DNA from: UBA10438 sp044238605
Lineage (GTDB): Bacteria > Bacteroidota > Ignavibacteria > Kapaibacteriales > Kapaibacteriaceae
Assembly (NCBI GenBank): GCA_044238605.1
Contig: JBIICY010000002.1
Coordinates: 310,001 to 374,000 of the forward strand
Reading direction: 5' to 3'
Length of the DNA stretch: 64,000 bases
Each line of letters opens with the position of its first letter. Position 1 is the first letter of the stretch. Positions 43,612 through 52,408 of the stretch are shown here, piece after piece. The position numbers and the translations under genes are program-made. Below the pieces are notes generated by a model. That model was not told the DNA's origin. It saw only the letters and a program-made list of their open reading frames with translations, and searched no databases.

Positions 43612-46600
43612 CAGTATTCCTCCTCGTATGCAGGTGCTGCAGGATTGATCATCGATGCAAACTGCTCCAAAACTACAAGCGCTTCTTCACGACGTCCAAG
43701 CTGTACCTCGATAAAGACACGCTTACCCGACTGCATTACTCGCGCATTTGACATTGACGACATTGGTGCCAGAATTCTTCTAAAGACATCGTCGTACCAT
43801 GCTGTCTGGTCTTCTGCTGGCAGTTCGATACGCAGTGTGTAATCTCGCAGCACAACACGCACAAATCCCGTTGGCAGGGCCGCAATCCTCAAACGCACTG
43901 CGAAGAGAAGCTCTTCGGCCTGATGGGGCAGCTGACCAAACCGATCTCGCATGTCGTCGAAGGTAAGGTCTACCTGACGTTGCTCATTGGCGTTGTAGAG
44001 GCGCTTGTAGATCTCGTACCTGTCCGTATCGGCAGGGATGTATGATTTCGGCAGCAGCGCGTCGGTGTCCAGTTCAACAGCAATGTCCGCATTTGAATAG
44101 TCGCGTTGTGCCTTTGATTCATCACCAAACAGCTCGGCAAACTCTTCGTGCCGGAGTTCAAGAACAGCTTCGTCGAGAATCTTCTGATAGAGCTCAAAGC
44201 CCATCTCAAGAATAAACCCGGACTGTTCGCCCCCTAACAAATTGCCCGCACCGCGTATCTCGAGATCGCGCATGGCAAGCTGAAATCCAGAACCAAGGTC
44301 GGTGTATTCTTCCAACGCCTGAAGCCTGCGCAGAGCTAGTCGAGAGAGTGTATGGGGCGGGGGAATAACCAAGTAGCAGTATGCCTGTGTATTTGACCGG
44401 CCAACACGACCCCGGAGCTGGTACAGCTCTGCAAGACCAAAGTTATCTGCATTCTGGATGATCATTGTGTTAGCATTAGGGATATCGAGTCCAGACTCGA
44501 TGATCTTTGTTGCGATAAGCACATCAAACTTGCGTTCGAGAAAGCCCTCCATCACATCTTCAAGATGGGATGTCTCCATCTGACCATGCGCAACGGCAAC
44601 ACGGAGCGACGGAATAAGCATCTTGATCTTCATCTCGAGCTTATCCATGTCGTGAATGCGATCTGTAACAACAAAGGCCTGTCCGCCCCGTTCCAACTCC
44701 CGCGACAGTGCCTCGCGCAGCGTTTCATCATCCCACTGGATGATCTCCGTGCGAATCGGCAGACGGTTGCGAGGGGGCGTCTCTATAACGGAAAGATCCC
44801 GTGCGCCCATCAGGGAGAAGTTCAGCGTGCGCGGAATTGGCGTTGCTGTGAGCGTTAACGTGTCGATCGTTGTGCGGAGCTGACGAAGCTTTTCCTTAGC
44901 TGATACTCCAAATCGATGTTCTTCGTCGATGATCAGCAGGCCAAGATTCTTGAATTCAACATCCTTGCTCAGTAGCCTGTGGGTACCAATCACGATATCT
45001 GAATTTCCGGCCTTGATGCGCTCGAGGATCTCCTTCTGTTCAGCTTTCGACCTGAATCTCGACAACACATCAATACGCACCGGGTAGCGGTGGAGTCGGT
45101 CTCTGAACGTTACGCCATGCTGTTCTGCAAGGATCGTTGTGGGAACCAGCACTGCAACTTGCTTGCCGGTCTGAGCAGCCTTAAACGCAGCGCGGACAGC
45201 TACCTCAGTCTTGCCGAATCCTACATCACCGCAGACTAGTCTGTCCATTGGCGTGGACGATTCCATATCAAACTTTACTTCGCCAGTAGCCTTAGCCTGA
45301 TCTGGTGTGTCCTCGTACTGGAACGATGCTTCAAACTCCTTCTGCCATACCGTGTCTTCTGGGAAGGCATATCCGGGCTGGGATTTTCGTTGAGCATACA
45401 GTTTGATCAAGTCTCGGGCAATATCCTTGATCCGCTTCTTTGCACGTGCCTTCTTCTTCTCCCATTCGGCACTGCCGAGCTTACTGAGCTTGGGAACAGA
45501 CCCTTCTTCGGCTGCATACTTCGAGAGTTTGTGTACGTAATTCAGGTGGACGAAGAGGTGGTCTCCGCCAGCAAACTCCAGCTTTACGCAATCCTGTTGG
45601 GATCCATTGATCGTGATCGTATGGAGTCCGAGGTATCGTCCAAGCCCCTTATCCTCGTGGACAAGAAAGTCTCCATTGTGCAGCTGCTGAAGCTCGCGCA
45701 GTGTAAAACCCTTATCCTGCTTGCGCGATCGTTTTTGCGCACGCTGTCTGCCAAAGACCTGGTGTTCGGTGTAGCAGGAAAGGGCAGCGTCATCCCAGAC
45801 AAAGCCGCCGCTAACAGGACTCGACAACCAACGCACAACATCGAGCGTTGTGTGTAGTCCGCCAGCAAGCTCTGGATCATCGTGCTCAACCTGATCGATA
45901 ACATTCTCACACAGCTCGCGCAGACGCTTCACATGCTGTTGTCCGTCTGCGCCAATGAAGGTTGAAAACTCCCGGTTCTGCAGTTTTCGCACTCCTTGCA
46001 GAAGCTGCTCAATAGAGGCCCCGAACGACGGCTGAACGGAGGATCGAACTGCAACATCAGCATCACCTAGTGGATTGATCCGCAGGTGCGTCCAGGACGT
46101 TAACCTAGCGTAAACATCATGCGCTTCGCGCTGATGCAGTGCAGACTCTACAGACTCTGGAGCATCAATGCAGATAATCGTCGTGCGGTCTAGATGATCA
46201 AGTACGCTGCTCGAAAGGTCGAGGTCATCACTATGGTAGACCTTTGACAGAAACTGCACACTGGAGTGCTCTCTGATTGATCTTTGGGAAAGGGGCTCGA
46301 ACTCACGAATCGACTCAACAGTATCCCCCCAGAACTCTATACGTAGGGGGTTTTCCCACCCGCCAGGATAGATATCCACGATACCGCCTCGAACGGCTAT
46401 CTCACCCGGTTTGGCAACGTAATCCGTCCGCTCAAACCCTGATAGGATGAGCCCCGTTACAGTATCTTCATACGGCAGAGTCTCACCACGAGTGATCGTT
46501 GTTGTAGCGTGAGAAATCTCATCGCGTGCTGGTAGATGAAGCGTGAGTGCTGCGCTCGATGCCACGATCACAAATCTGCGTTTTTCATGCAGTCTGCTAA

Positions 46601-46931
46601 TCGCATCCATCTGTTCGTGATGCACAACTCCGCCGGCCTCAAGAGCGCTTTGACGCACCGCGCCGTGAATACCGCCCACGTTATCGGACCCGATAAACAA
46701 CGCAACATCATGCACAAGTGCATCAACATCGGCCTCTTCCGGAACAACGACCATCATTGGCACATCGCCCAGGGTCCAGAGGGCAGAGGCTACAAGCCCC
46801 TTTAACGACCCCGCAAGGGTCTTTGCAGACGTGCTTTGGGATTTCGACAAGCGCTCAGCCAACTGCAGAAGAGCTGGCTGAGCGCATGCGAGCTTGAGTA
46901 TATCAGAGAAACCAGTTGCTGCGCTGCGCAT
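43611..46931 (-). CDS. mfd: Transcription-repair coupling factor
   Basis: 1106 residues. Order: UvrB-like damage-recognition modules (1-450), the CarD-like RNA polymerase interaction domain (FLVHEDKGLGRYLGL), then superfamily 2 helicase motifs CGDVGFGKTEVAVRAAFKA, DEEHRFGV, TLTATPIPRTL, ESGLDIPNANT and QLRGRVGRS, and the C-terminal TRCF domain. It removes stalled RNA polymerase and recruits UvrA, also encoded here (55059-57881). TGATG overlap with the preceding small gene. Confidence 0.97.
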   Translation of the reverse strand: MRSAATGFSDILKLACAQPALLQLAERLSKSQSTSAKTLAGSLKGLVASALWTLGDVPMMVVVPEEADVDALVHDVALFIGSDNVGGIHGAVRQSALEAGGVVHHEQMDAISRLHEKRRFVIVASSAALTLHLPARDEISHATTTITRGETLPYEDTVTGLILSGFERTDYVAKPGEIAVRGGIVDIYPGGWENPLRIEFWGDTVESIREFEPLSQRSIREHSSVQFLSKVYHSDDLDLSSSVLDHLDRTTIICIDAPESVESALHQREAHDVYARLTSWTHLRINPLGDADVAVRSSVQPSFGASIEQLLQGVRKLQNREFSTFIGADGQQHVKRLRELCENVIDQVEHDDPELAGGLHTTLDVVRWLSSPVSGGFVWDDAALSCYTEHQVFGRQRAQKRSRKQDKGFTLRELQQLHNGDFLVHEDKGLGRYLGLHTITINGSQQDCVKLEFAGGDHLFVHLNYVHKLSKYAAEEGSVPKLSKLGSAEWEKKKARAKKRIKDIARDLIKLYAQRKSQPGYAFPEDTVWQKEFEASFQYEDTPDQAKATGEVKFDMESSTPMDRLVCGDVGFGKTEVAVRAAFKAAQTGKQVAVLVPTTILAEQHGVTFRDRLHRYPVRIDVLSRFRSKAEQKEILERIKAGNSDIVIGTHRLLSKDVEFKNLGLLIIDEEHRFGVSAKEKLRQLRTTIDTLTLTATPIPRTLNFSLMGARDLSVIETPPRNRLPIRTEIIQWDDETLREALSRELERGGQAFVVTDRIHDMDKLEMKIKMLIPSLRVAVAHGQMETSHLEDVMEGFLERKFDVLIATKIIESGLDIPNANTMIIQNADNFGLAELYQLRGRVGRSNTQAYCYLVIPPPHTLSRLALRRLQALEEYTDLGSGFQLAMRDLEIRGAGNLLGGEQSGFILEMGFELYQKILDEAVLELRHEEFAELFGDESKAQRDYSNADIAVELDTDALLPKSYIPADTDRYEIYKRLYNANEQRQVDLTFDDMRDRFGQLPHQAEELLFAVRLRIAALPTGFVRVVLRDYTLRIELPAEDQTAWYDDVFRRILAPMSSMSNARVMQSGKRVFIEVQLGRREEALVVLEQFASMINPAAPAYEEEY

Positions 46932-47101
46932 CAGTTGCGTTGTGAGTTAAGATATTCCTGCATCAATTTCTGCCTCTGCATGCGGCGTTCATACCGCTCG
47001 CACATGCCGCCGTTAAGAACAAGGACCACCAGAACGGTGCCGAATACCAGTCCGAGCACCATGGTAATGACTGACTTTCTATCTGCACCTTCTCGATTCA
47101 T
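46931..47101 (-). CDS. Small single-pass membrane protein between prmA and mfd
   Basis: 56 residues from ATG 47099-47101, which overlaps the prmA stop as ATGA; its stop overlaps the mfd ATG as TGATG. One membrane helix (about 13-31, ITMVLGLVFGTVLVVLVLNGG) is flanked by charged ends, with a basic C-terminal helix (YERRMQRQKLMQEYLNSQ). No family recognised. Precise coupling on both sides argues it is real. Confidence 0.75.
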   Translation of the reverse strand: MNREGADRKSVITMVLGLVFGTVLVVLVLNGGMCERYERRMQRQKLMQEYLNSQRN

Positions 47102-47958
47102 TCTGCTGCACCTGCTGGCGGAGTGCGAAACGCGATTGCACACCATTCGGTTTCAGCGAGCGATGACTCAACACTACATCCTCGCTCAATGAACGGAGCG
47201 GCAACCTCATCAAAATCATACTTCAGAATGCCCGACACCAAGATGATACCTCCTGGTTTTACAGCCGCGATAAAGGCTGGAGCGTAGGGGATAACGAGGT
47301 GACGGTACAGATTTGCTGCAAGTCCGTCACATGGCGGCAGGGGAGTTTCCTGGAGTTCACTCATCTGCAGGGTAATCTGATCAGAAACCCCGTTACGTTC
47401 GATGTTTTCCTGGCTGTTTACGATGGACCATTCATTGTTATCAAAGGCAAACACGTGTGAAGCGCCAAGTCTGGCTGCAAGAATTGCCAGAACACCAGTG
47501 CCTGTTCCAACATCGATCCATTTCTCGCCAGACTGAACATACTGTTCAGTGAGTATGCACATCATTCGCGTTGTTGCATGATGTCCAGTACCAAAGGACA
47601 TCTTCGGCGTGATCACCAGTGTTAATGGCAGATCGTATTCATGTGCGCGCCATTCGGGTGCGATAACGATACGCTCGTTTACCACTACGGGATCAATCGA
47701 CGCCTCCCATTCTGCGTTCCAGTTCTGATCTGCCTCAACACCAACGTTGATCACAGAAACCTGAATGCCGAGAGCGCGGATCTCTGATGGGATGGACTCA
47801 GCATACTCTTCCTGCCAGTCGTTTTGCTCGACACAGGCGATGATCTGGTCCATACCTTGCTCGACGCCCATGATCGGATACCCAGAGAGCACTCCCATCA
47901 CCAGATCAAGATCTTCATCATGCACACCAAGTGTGAGTAGAACGTAACGCGTGGCCAT
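47098..47958 (-). CDS. prmA: Ribosomal protein L11 methyltransferase
   Basis: 286 residues. The N-terminal substrate domain (NWNAEWEASIDPVVV) precedes a class I methyltransferase fold with PKMSFGTGHHATTRMM, DVGTGTGVLAILAA and ANLYRHLV. The last usually reads ANI in this family; the catalytic region is otherwise intact. It trimethylates ribosomal protein L11. First gene of the minus-strand run prmA - small protein - mfd - tsaB - purB. Confidence 0.93.
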   Translation of the reverse strand: MATRYVLLTLGVHDEDLDLVMGVLSGYPIMGVEQGMDQIIACVEQNDWQEEYAESIPSEIRALGIQVSVINVGVEADQNWNAEWEASIDPVVVNERIVIAPEWRAHEYDLPLTLVITPKMSFGTGHHATTRMMCILTEQYVQSGEKWIDVGTGTGVLAILAARLGASHVFAFDNNEWSIVNSQENIERNGVSDQITLQMSELQETPLPPCDGLAANLYRHLVIPYAPAFIAAVKPGGIILVSGILKYDFDEVAAPFIERGCSVESSLAETEWCAIAFRTPPAGAAE

Positions 47959-47970
47959 TGTTTCTCTCAG

Positions 47971-47978
47971 TAAATTTG
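47971..47978 (+). promoter_or_regulatory. TAAATTTG -7 promoter element for kdsC
   Basis: Exact TAnnTTTG match on the plus strand in the 75-base prmA-kdsC divergent gap, 55 bases upstream of the kdsC TTG start. It explains how the kdsC-ytxH run is transcribed away from prmA. Confidence 0.45.
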
Positions 47979-48033
47979 AACCGCGAATCTACGCCACGAA
48001 TCGCACACCACACCTAACGGGAAAGGCAAGGAA

Positions 48034-48549
48034 TTGACACCGACAGAACGTGCGCAAACGATCAAGTTGTTGCTGATGGACGTCGATGGAACGCTCACAG
48101 ACAGTGCAATGTATTTTTCTGCACGGGGCGAGGAGCTTAAGCGCTTTTCGACGCGCGATGGTATGGGGATTACGCTGCTGCACCGTGCTGGGATTCGCAC
48201 CGGAATCATCACCAGCGAAAATTCAGAGATCGTAACACGGCGGGCAGAGAAGCTCGGGATCCAAGAAGTTGTGCTCGGATGCCACGACAAAACCACAACA
48301 TTCTACGACATCAGCCGTCGACTCGGGATAGCGCCAAATGACATTGCGTATATTGGCGATGACGTCAATGACCTGCACGTTATGAGCTGCTGCGGTCTTG
48401 CAGGATGTCCGTCCGACTCTGTTCCTGCCATTAAGTCCGTAGCTCACATCGTAACAGAGTTTCCCGGCGGCAACGGTGCCGTACGAGCATTTGCAGAGTT
48501 TATACTGGCATCGCAGGGTAAATCAATTGGATTGCCCGAAAACTGGTAG
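48034..48549 (+). CDS. kdsC: 3-deoxy-D-manno-octulosonate 8-phosphate phosphatase (KdsC/YrbI, HAD family)
   Basis: 171 residues from a TTG at 48034-48036, preceded by the purine-rich AAAGGCAAGG. The next ATG (48076) falls inside the catalytic motif and cannot be the start. HAD motif I is LMDVDGT (D16, D18), motif II TSENS, and motif IV IGDDVND. It has the short cap-less KdsC length and forms KDO from KDO-8-phosphate for LPS, consistent with lptD in this window. Confidence 0.87.
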   Translation: MTPTERAQTIKLLLMDVDGTLTDSAMYFSARGEELKRFSTRDGMGITLLHRAGIRTGIITSENSEIVTRRAEKLGIQEVVLGCHDKTTTFYDISRRLGIAPNDIAYIGDDVNDLHVMSCCGLAGCPSDSVPAIKSVAHIVTEFPGGNGAVRAFAEFILASQGKSIGLPENW

Positions 48550-48565
48550 ATCTACAGACATTATT

Positions 48566-48570
48566 GGAGG
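48566..48570 (+). promoter_or_regulatory. Strong Shine-Dalgarno GGAGG for the ytxH-like gene
   Basis: GGAGG ends 5 bases before ATG 48576 and settles that start over an in-frame TTG at 48564. Clear Shine-Dalgarno sites are uncommon upstream of other genes here. Confidence 0.6.
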
Positions 48571-48575
48571 CTGTC

Positions 48576-48959
48576 ATGGAAGAGAAAGAGCACGTCAACG
48601 GAACATACACCAGAGGGTTCCTCGTGGGTGCAGTTGTAGGGGGCGCCGTGGGCGCTGTGCTCGCGTTGTTGTTTGCGCCGAAAAGCGGCAGGGAACTCCG
48701 CCGCGACATCGCCGACAAGACCGGGGAGCTCTACGACAAGGCCTCGCATTATATCAGCAAGGACCCAGAAGCCCCTTCACATGGACCGTTAGAAGACGTC
48801 ATCAACGAAGGCAGACTGCGGGCAGAGCGTATTGTTTCGTCAGCACGTCATCAGGCCGAGAATCTCCTTTCCAATGCCGAGCAGGTGCTCCGCGATGCAA
48901 AGAATCGTTCCACACGGCTTCGTCACGATGCCAACGATCACTACGGCACGGAGATCTGA
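48576..48959 (+). CDS. YtxH domain-containing membrane-associated protein
   Basis: 127 residues. A Gly/Ala-rich membrane helix (RGFLVGAVVGGAVGAVLALLFAPKSGRELR at about 13-42; key residues GxxxG repeats, then the FAPKSG turn) marks the YtxH family, followed by an amphipathic helix (DIADKTGELYDKASHYI) and a coiled tail. Function is unknown; many are linked to envelope or general stress. It precedes a DUF948-like gene, a common pairing. Confidence 0.82.
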   Translation: MEEKEHVNGTYTRGFLVGAVVGGAVGAVLALLFAPKSGRELRRDIADKTGELYDKASHYISKDPEAPSHGPLEDVINEGRLRAERIVSSARHQAENLLSNAEQVLRDAKNRSTRLRHDANDHYGTEI

Positions 48960-48961
48960 CC

Positions 48962-49381
48962 ATGAGCATTGGTGTTTTCGACCTCGTTGCCATACTGGCA
49001 CTTCTTTCAGCGTCAACGCTCTGCATTGTGGCTGTTACGGCAATCCTGCGGCTTATGAAGAACGTAGACCGCATCACCTATTCAGTGGAATCGGTGCAGC
49101 ACGACGTGCGGGCAATGCGGACGGCGGCGATGCCTGCACTAGAGCAGGCAACCAAGGTTCTTGAGCAGGCGCATACAACACTGACCCGGGTGGATGGAGA
49201 CCTTCAAAAAATTTCTGCTGGTGCTGATACGTTTAAGGCCATCGCAGATGATGTTCGCGGACTTGAAACGCTCATGATCAAGACCATCAAACCGTCACTT
49301 GAGGAACTCGCAGAGTTTGTGAGCAGTGTTGTTTCTGGGCTTACGTCGGTTACGCGGAAGTTTACAAAGTTCCTGTCGTAA
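48962..49381 (+). CDS. DUF948-like membrane-anchored coiled-coil protein
   Basis: 139 residues from ATG 48962, two bases after the ytxH stop. A membrane helix (about 7-30) is followed by a long helical region with evenly spaced hydrophobic residues (VESVQHDVRAMRTAAMPALEQATKVLEQAHTTL...), typical of DUF948. It converges on the PhnD-like gene, stops 2 bases apart, with no terminator visible. Confidence 0.75.
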   Translation: MSIGVFDLVAILALLSASTLCIVAVTAILRLMKNVDRITYSVESVQHDVRAMRTAAMPALEQATKVLEQAHTTLTRVDGDLQKISAGADTFKAIADDVRGLETLMIKTIKPSLEELAEFVSSVVSGLTSVTRKFTKFLS

Positions 49382-49383
49382 GG

Positions 49384-50319
49384 TTACTTCTTCTTTCTGA
49401 GCGTTTTCTCCACGTCTATGCCGTAGCGGGCTACCAGAGTCCGCATATCGTCGTATTCCTGGTCACCGGCTCTTTTAAAGCCTTCGATGCTGGCGATCGT
49501 CATGAGGGCACTACGCCCCTTATCTGTTTGTGCAAACGTGTAGAGGGCATCCACTAGCTTTTCCGTGATACCGGCGTCAAGGCCTTTGCGCACCACCACC
49601 GGATCGTTCGGGATCTCATCGGTGAGCCCGATGATCTTTACCTTTTCGAAGACATCAGGGTACTCTGTTTTCACCTTTGCCCGGGCATCAAGCTGTTCTC
49701 CTGTTACCGTGTCTGGTCGCGAGAAGAACACCGCTCCGGCATCCACATCGCCGAGGTACACCTTCGTTACCACCTGATTGTGTCCGTTGGCAAACACCTC
49801 GCGCTTTGGGGTAACCTTGAGTTTCTTGAGCATCTCTTTCGGATAGATATATCCGGAAGTTGAGGAAGGGTCAACAAACGCAATTGTCTTGCCCTCCAAC
49901 TGCTCGATGCGATCAATCCCACTCGATGCCGGCACAATAAACTCCCCACGGTAGGAGAGTTCGCCGTATCTGCGAGCTACGCGCAGAACGGCAGAAGCCC
50001 CATACTTTTTGTGCGCGAGCAGGTAGGCGAAGGTGTTCATGATTGCAACATCTGCGCGTTTTGTGCCGAAGGCCTCGACGATCACGATGTAGTTTGTTGG
50101 CACCGTTACCTTGACGTGTAACCCAGTTGTCTTCAGAAGATAATCTGCCAGCACCTCTCCGTCTCGGATGATAGCCGGGGCATCGGTCGAGGGGGTAAGC
50201 ATCAGCTGGATCGGATTTTCCTCGGATCCAAGCTCTGCACCGCTATGAAGAAGGGGGCGCAGCGTTAGCCAGAGAATGACAAGCACAGTGGCCACGATGT
50301 ACAATCGAGCAATTCGCAT
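49384..50319 (-). CDS. PhnD-like phosphate/phosphonate ABC transporter substrate-binding protein
   Basis: 311 residues from ATG 50317-50319, which begins a single N-terminal membrane helix (MRIARLYIVATVLVILWLTL). The periplasmic-binding fold carries LTPSTDAPAIIRDGEVLADYL and FVDPSSTSGYIYPKEML, the PhnD/PtxB ligand loop. No permease or ATPase gene is adjacent, so it is an orphan; it may serve a transporter elsewhere or act as a sensor-like protein. Confidence 0.8.
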   Translation of the reverse strand: MRIARLYIVATVLVILWLTLRPLLHSGAELGSEENPIQLMLTPSTDAPAIIRDGEVLADYLLKTTGLHVKVTVPTNYIVIVEAFGTKRADVAIMNTFAYLLAHKKYGASAVLRVARRYGELSYRGEFIVPASSGIDRIEQLEGKTIAFVDPSSTSGYIYPKEMLKKLKVTPKREVFANGHNQVVTKVYLGDVDAGAVFFSRPDTVTGEQLDARAKVKTEYPDVFEKVKIIGLTDEIPNDPVVVRKGLDAGITEKLVDALYTFAQTDKGRSALMTIASIEGFKRAGDQEYDDMRTLVARYGIDVEKTLRKKK

Positions 50320-50363
50320 GTTGATGTGGATTACAGTTCTTCGGTCAAACCACCTAGGTGATG

Positions 50364-50371
50364 TATTTTTG
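50364..50371 (+). promoter_or_regulatory. TATTTTTG -7 promoter element for sucC
   Basis: Exact TAnnTTTG match 45 bases upstream of the sucC ATG, in the 97-base divergent gap with the PhnD-like gene. A weak TTCG about 20 bases further up may be the -33 element. Confidence 0.5.
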
Positions 50372-50416
50372 CGACCAACAAAAGTACAACGCGAAAACTC
50401 CATCATCGAGGACATC

Positions 50417-51655
50417 ATGAATATTCACGAGTATCAAGCCAAAGACCTGCTTCGCACATACGGTGTACCGGTACTGCGCAGCAAGGCTGTCTTCTCATCA
50501 GCAGAGGCTGGTGCGGTGGCATACTCGGACTTTGTTGCACAAGGCTCCAAGGCAATTGTTGTTAAAGCGCAGATCCATGCGGGCGGACGTGGAAAGGGGA
50601 CAGTTCACAACCCAGCCACGAACGATGCCATCATGTTCAACGAAAAACCACTGCGCGGTGTAACCGTTCTCCATAGCGGAGACCTTGCCGACGGTGCATA
50701 CAAGGTTGCAGATGGTCTCATCGGTAACAAGCTTGTTACGATCCAAACCGGAGAAGAAGGAAAGATCGTGCGCCGCGTCCTTATCGAAGACGGCTGCAAC
50801 ATCGGACACGAGTATTACTGCTCGATCCTGCTTGACCGCGGTCGCGGACAAAACCTGATCATGGTGTCAACCGAAGGTGGCGTCGAGATCGAAACGGTAG
50901 CCGAAGAAACACCAGAGAAGATCATCAAGGTCCACATCGACCCTTCAACAGGCTTCATGCCGTTTCAGGCACGTGAGCTGGGATTCGGACTCGGGCTAAG
51001 TAGCAGTTCTCTCAAGAGCTTCATCAGTTTCATTATGAAGCTGTATGCAGCCTATGAGGCCATGGACTGCTCAATGCTTGAAGTAAACCCACTGGTTTCT
51101 ACAGTTGATGGCGACTTCATCGCACTAGATGCAAAGGTCAACTTCGACGACAATGCTGAGTATCGTCATCCAAACTGGGCTGAGCTTCGCGACATCGAAG
51201 AAGAAGATCCTCTCGAAGTAGAGGCTGGCAAGTACAGCCTGAATTACATCAAGCTCGACGGTAACGTTGGCTGCATGGTGAACGGGGCTGGTTTGGCTAT
51301 GGGCACGATGGACATCATCCAGCTCGCCGGTGGCAAGCCTGCTAACTTCCTTGATGTAGGCGGTGGAGCCAATGCCGAACGCATCGCAAATGCGTTCCGC
51401 ATCATGATGAGCGATCCAAACGTTGAGGCGGTTCTGATCAACATCTTTGGTGGTATCGTGCGGTGCGACCGCGTTGCAAACGGAATCCTTCAGGCACTTG
51501 AGCAAGTAACGGTTAACGTACCAGTTATCGTACGCCTCGACGGTACAAATGCTATCGAAGCCGGTGAGATCCTTAAGAAGTCAGGTCTTAACTTCTTAGT
51601 AGCAGCCACACTGCAGGACGCAGCAGACCGTGTTACGGAAGCCCTCGGCAAGTAA
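50417..51655 (+). CDS. sucC: Succinyl-CoA synthetase (ADP-forming) beta subunit
   Basis: 412 residues from ATG 50417 (MNIHEYQAKDLLRTYGVPV, the standard N-terminus). ATP-grasp domain with KAQIHAGGRGKG, and the C-terminal ligase domain with VNIFGGIVRCDRVANGIL. It works in the TCA cycle and in propionyl/methylmalonyl-CoA metabolism. The alpha subunit gene is not in the window. An upstream in-frame start (50276) lies in the PhnD-like gene and is rejected. Confidence 0.96.
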   Translation: MNIHEYQAKDLLRTYGVPVLRSKAVFSSAEAGAVAYSDFVAQGSKAIVVKAQIHAGGRGKGTVHNPATNDAIMFNEKPLRGVTVLHSGDLADGAYKVADGLIGNKLVTIQTGEEGKIVRRVLIEDGCNIGHEYYCSILLDRGRGQNLIMVSTEGGVEIETVAEETPEKIIKVHIDPSTGFMPFQARELGFGLGLSSSSLKSFISFIMKLYAAYEAMDCSMLEVNPLVSTVDGDFIALDAKVNFDDNAEYRHPNWAELRDIEEEDPLEVEAGKYSLNYIKLDGNVGCMVNGAGLAMGTMDIIQLAGGKPANFLDVGGGANAERIANAFRIMMSDPNVEAVLINIFGGIVRCDRVANGILQALEQVTVNVPVIVRLDGTNAIEAGEILKKSGLNFLVAATLQDAADRVTEALGK

Positions 51656-51706
51656 TCAGATTGAAACATAATCTGCATTATGTAAACTAGAAACGGACAA
51701 CCCTCT

Positions 51707-52264
51707 ATGAATGCTATTCGACCATCAGCCCCTGTCGCAGCAATGATTGCCCTTGTTGCGTTGACGCGTTTGTTACCGCATTGGCCAAACTTTACGCCAG
51801 TAATGGCCGTAGCACTGTGCGGAGGTGCATTGTTTTCGAATCGCTTGCAGTCGTTGACTGTAGCGCTTTCTGCTATGCTACTCAGTGATATTGCACTGGG
51901 CTTGGTGTTTGGAATGGAATATGCTATTCACACAACGCAGCCGTGGGTCTATGGCTGTGTTGTGGCTACTGCGCTTCTTGGCCATGCCTTGCGCAATTCA
52001 TCAACTACCAAGCAAGTATTGCTTGGCGGTACGGTTTCGAGCATTGGGTTCTATGTCGTGACAAACTTCGCTGTTTGGCTCCAAGGGACATTCTATCCGC
52101 AAACACTAGAAGGCCTGCTCACCTGTTACGCGGCAGGTCTCGCATTCTATCGCGATGGTGGCAACTTCCTGGTAAACGGGATGGTATCAACGTATATATT
52201 CTCGATGATTATCATCTTGGTTAGCAAATCTCTGCCAGCACAACAGCCGGTGCTTACGAAGTAA
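51707..52264 (+). CDS. DUF6580-like integral membrane protein
   Basis: 185 residues, five or six membrane helices. The motif LPHWPNFTPVMAVALCGGALF near the N-terminus matches the PNFTPVxAxALFGG pattern of DUF6580 membrane proteins, possibly vitamin/small-molecule ECF-like S components; function unknown. A strong terminator follows. Confidence 0.75.
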   Translation: MNAIRPSAPVAAMIALVALTRLLPHWPNFTPVMAVALCGGALFSNRLQSLTVALSAMLLSDIALGLVFGMEYAIHTTQPWVYGCVVATALLGHALRNSSTTKQVLLGGTVSSIGFYVVTNFAVWLQGTFYPQTLEGLLTCYAAGLAFYRDGGNFLVNGMVSTYIFSMIIILVSKSLPAQQPVLTK

Positions 52265-52304
52265 GTTCCCTGCCAGCCCCCTTCCTTGGGGTGGATAACT
52301 TCTG

Positions 52305-52345
52305 ATGCCGTTGTTCTCGACATGAGGACAACGGCATTGTCTTTT
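52305..52345 (+). terminator. Rho-independent terminator after the DUF6580 gene
   Basis: A 10-bp perfect stem (ATGCCGTTGT at 52305 with ACAACGGCAT at 52328-52337) extends by two wobble and two further pairs to about 14 bp with a 5-base loop, then TGTCTTTTG. Confidence 0.85.
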
Positions 52346-52352
52346 GTTTACA

Positions 52353-52360
52353 TAGTTTTG
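52353..52360 (+). promoter_or_regulatory. TAGTTTTG -7 promoter element upstream of the SusC/SusD remnant
   Basis: Exact TAnnTTTG match 48 bases upstream of the remnant ATG and just after the terminator. It may be the original susC promoter and would keep the fused ORF transcribed. Confidence 0.4.
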
Positions 52361-52408
52361 GGCTGTGTGAGCAATGCACATCTTTGATCCATTTCCTTGT
52401 GCAAGAGA

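Noticed and set aside
48476..49381. A 301-codon plus-strand frame containing the DUF948-like protein
   Set aside because: The first ~160 codons run through kdsC and ytxH in the wrong frame; the real start is ATG 48962.
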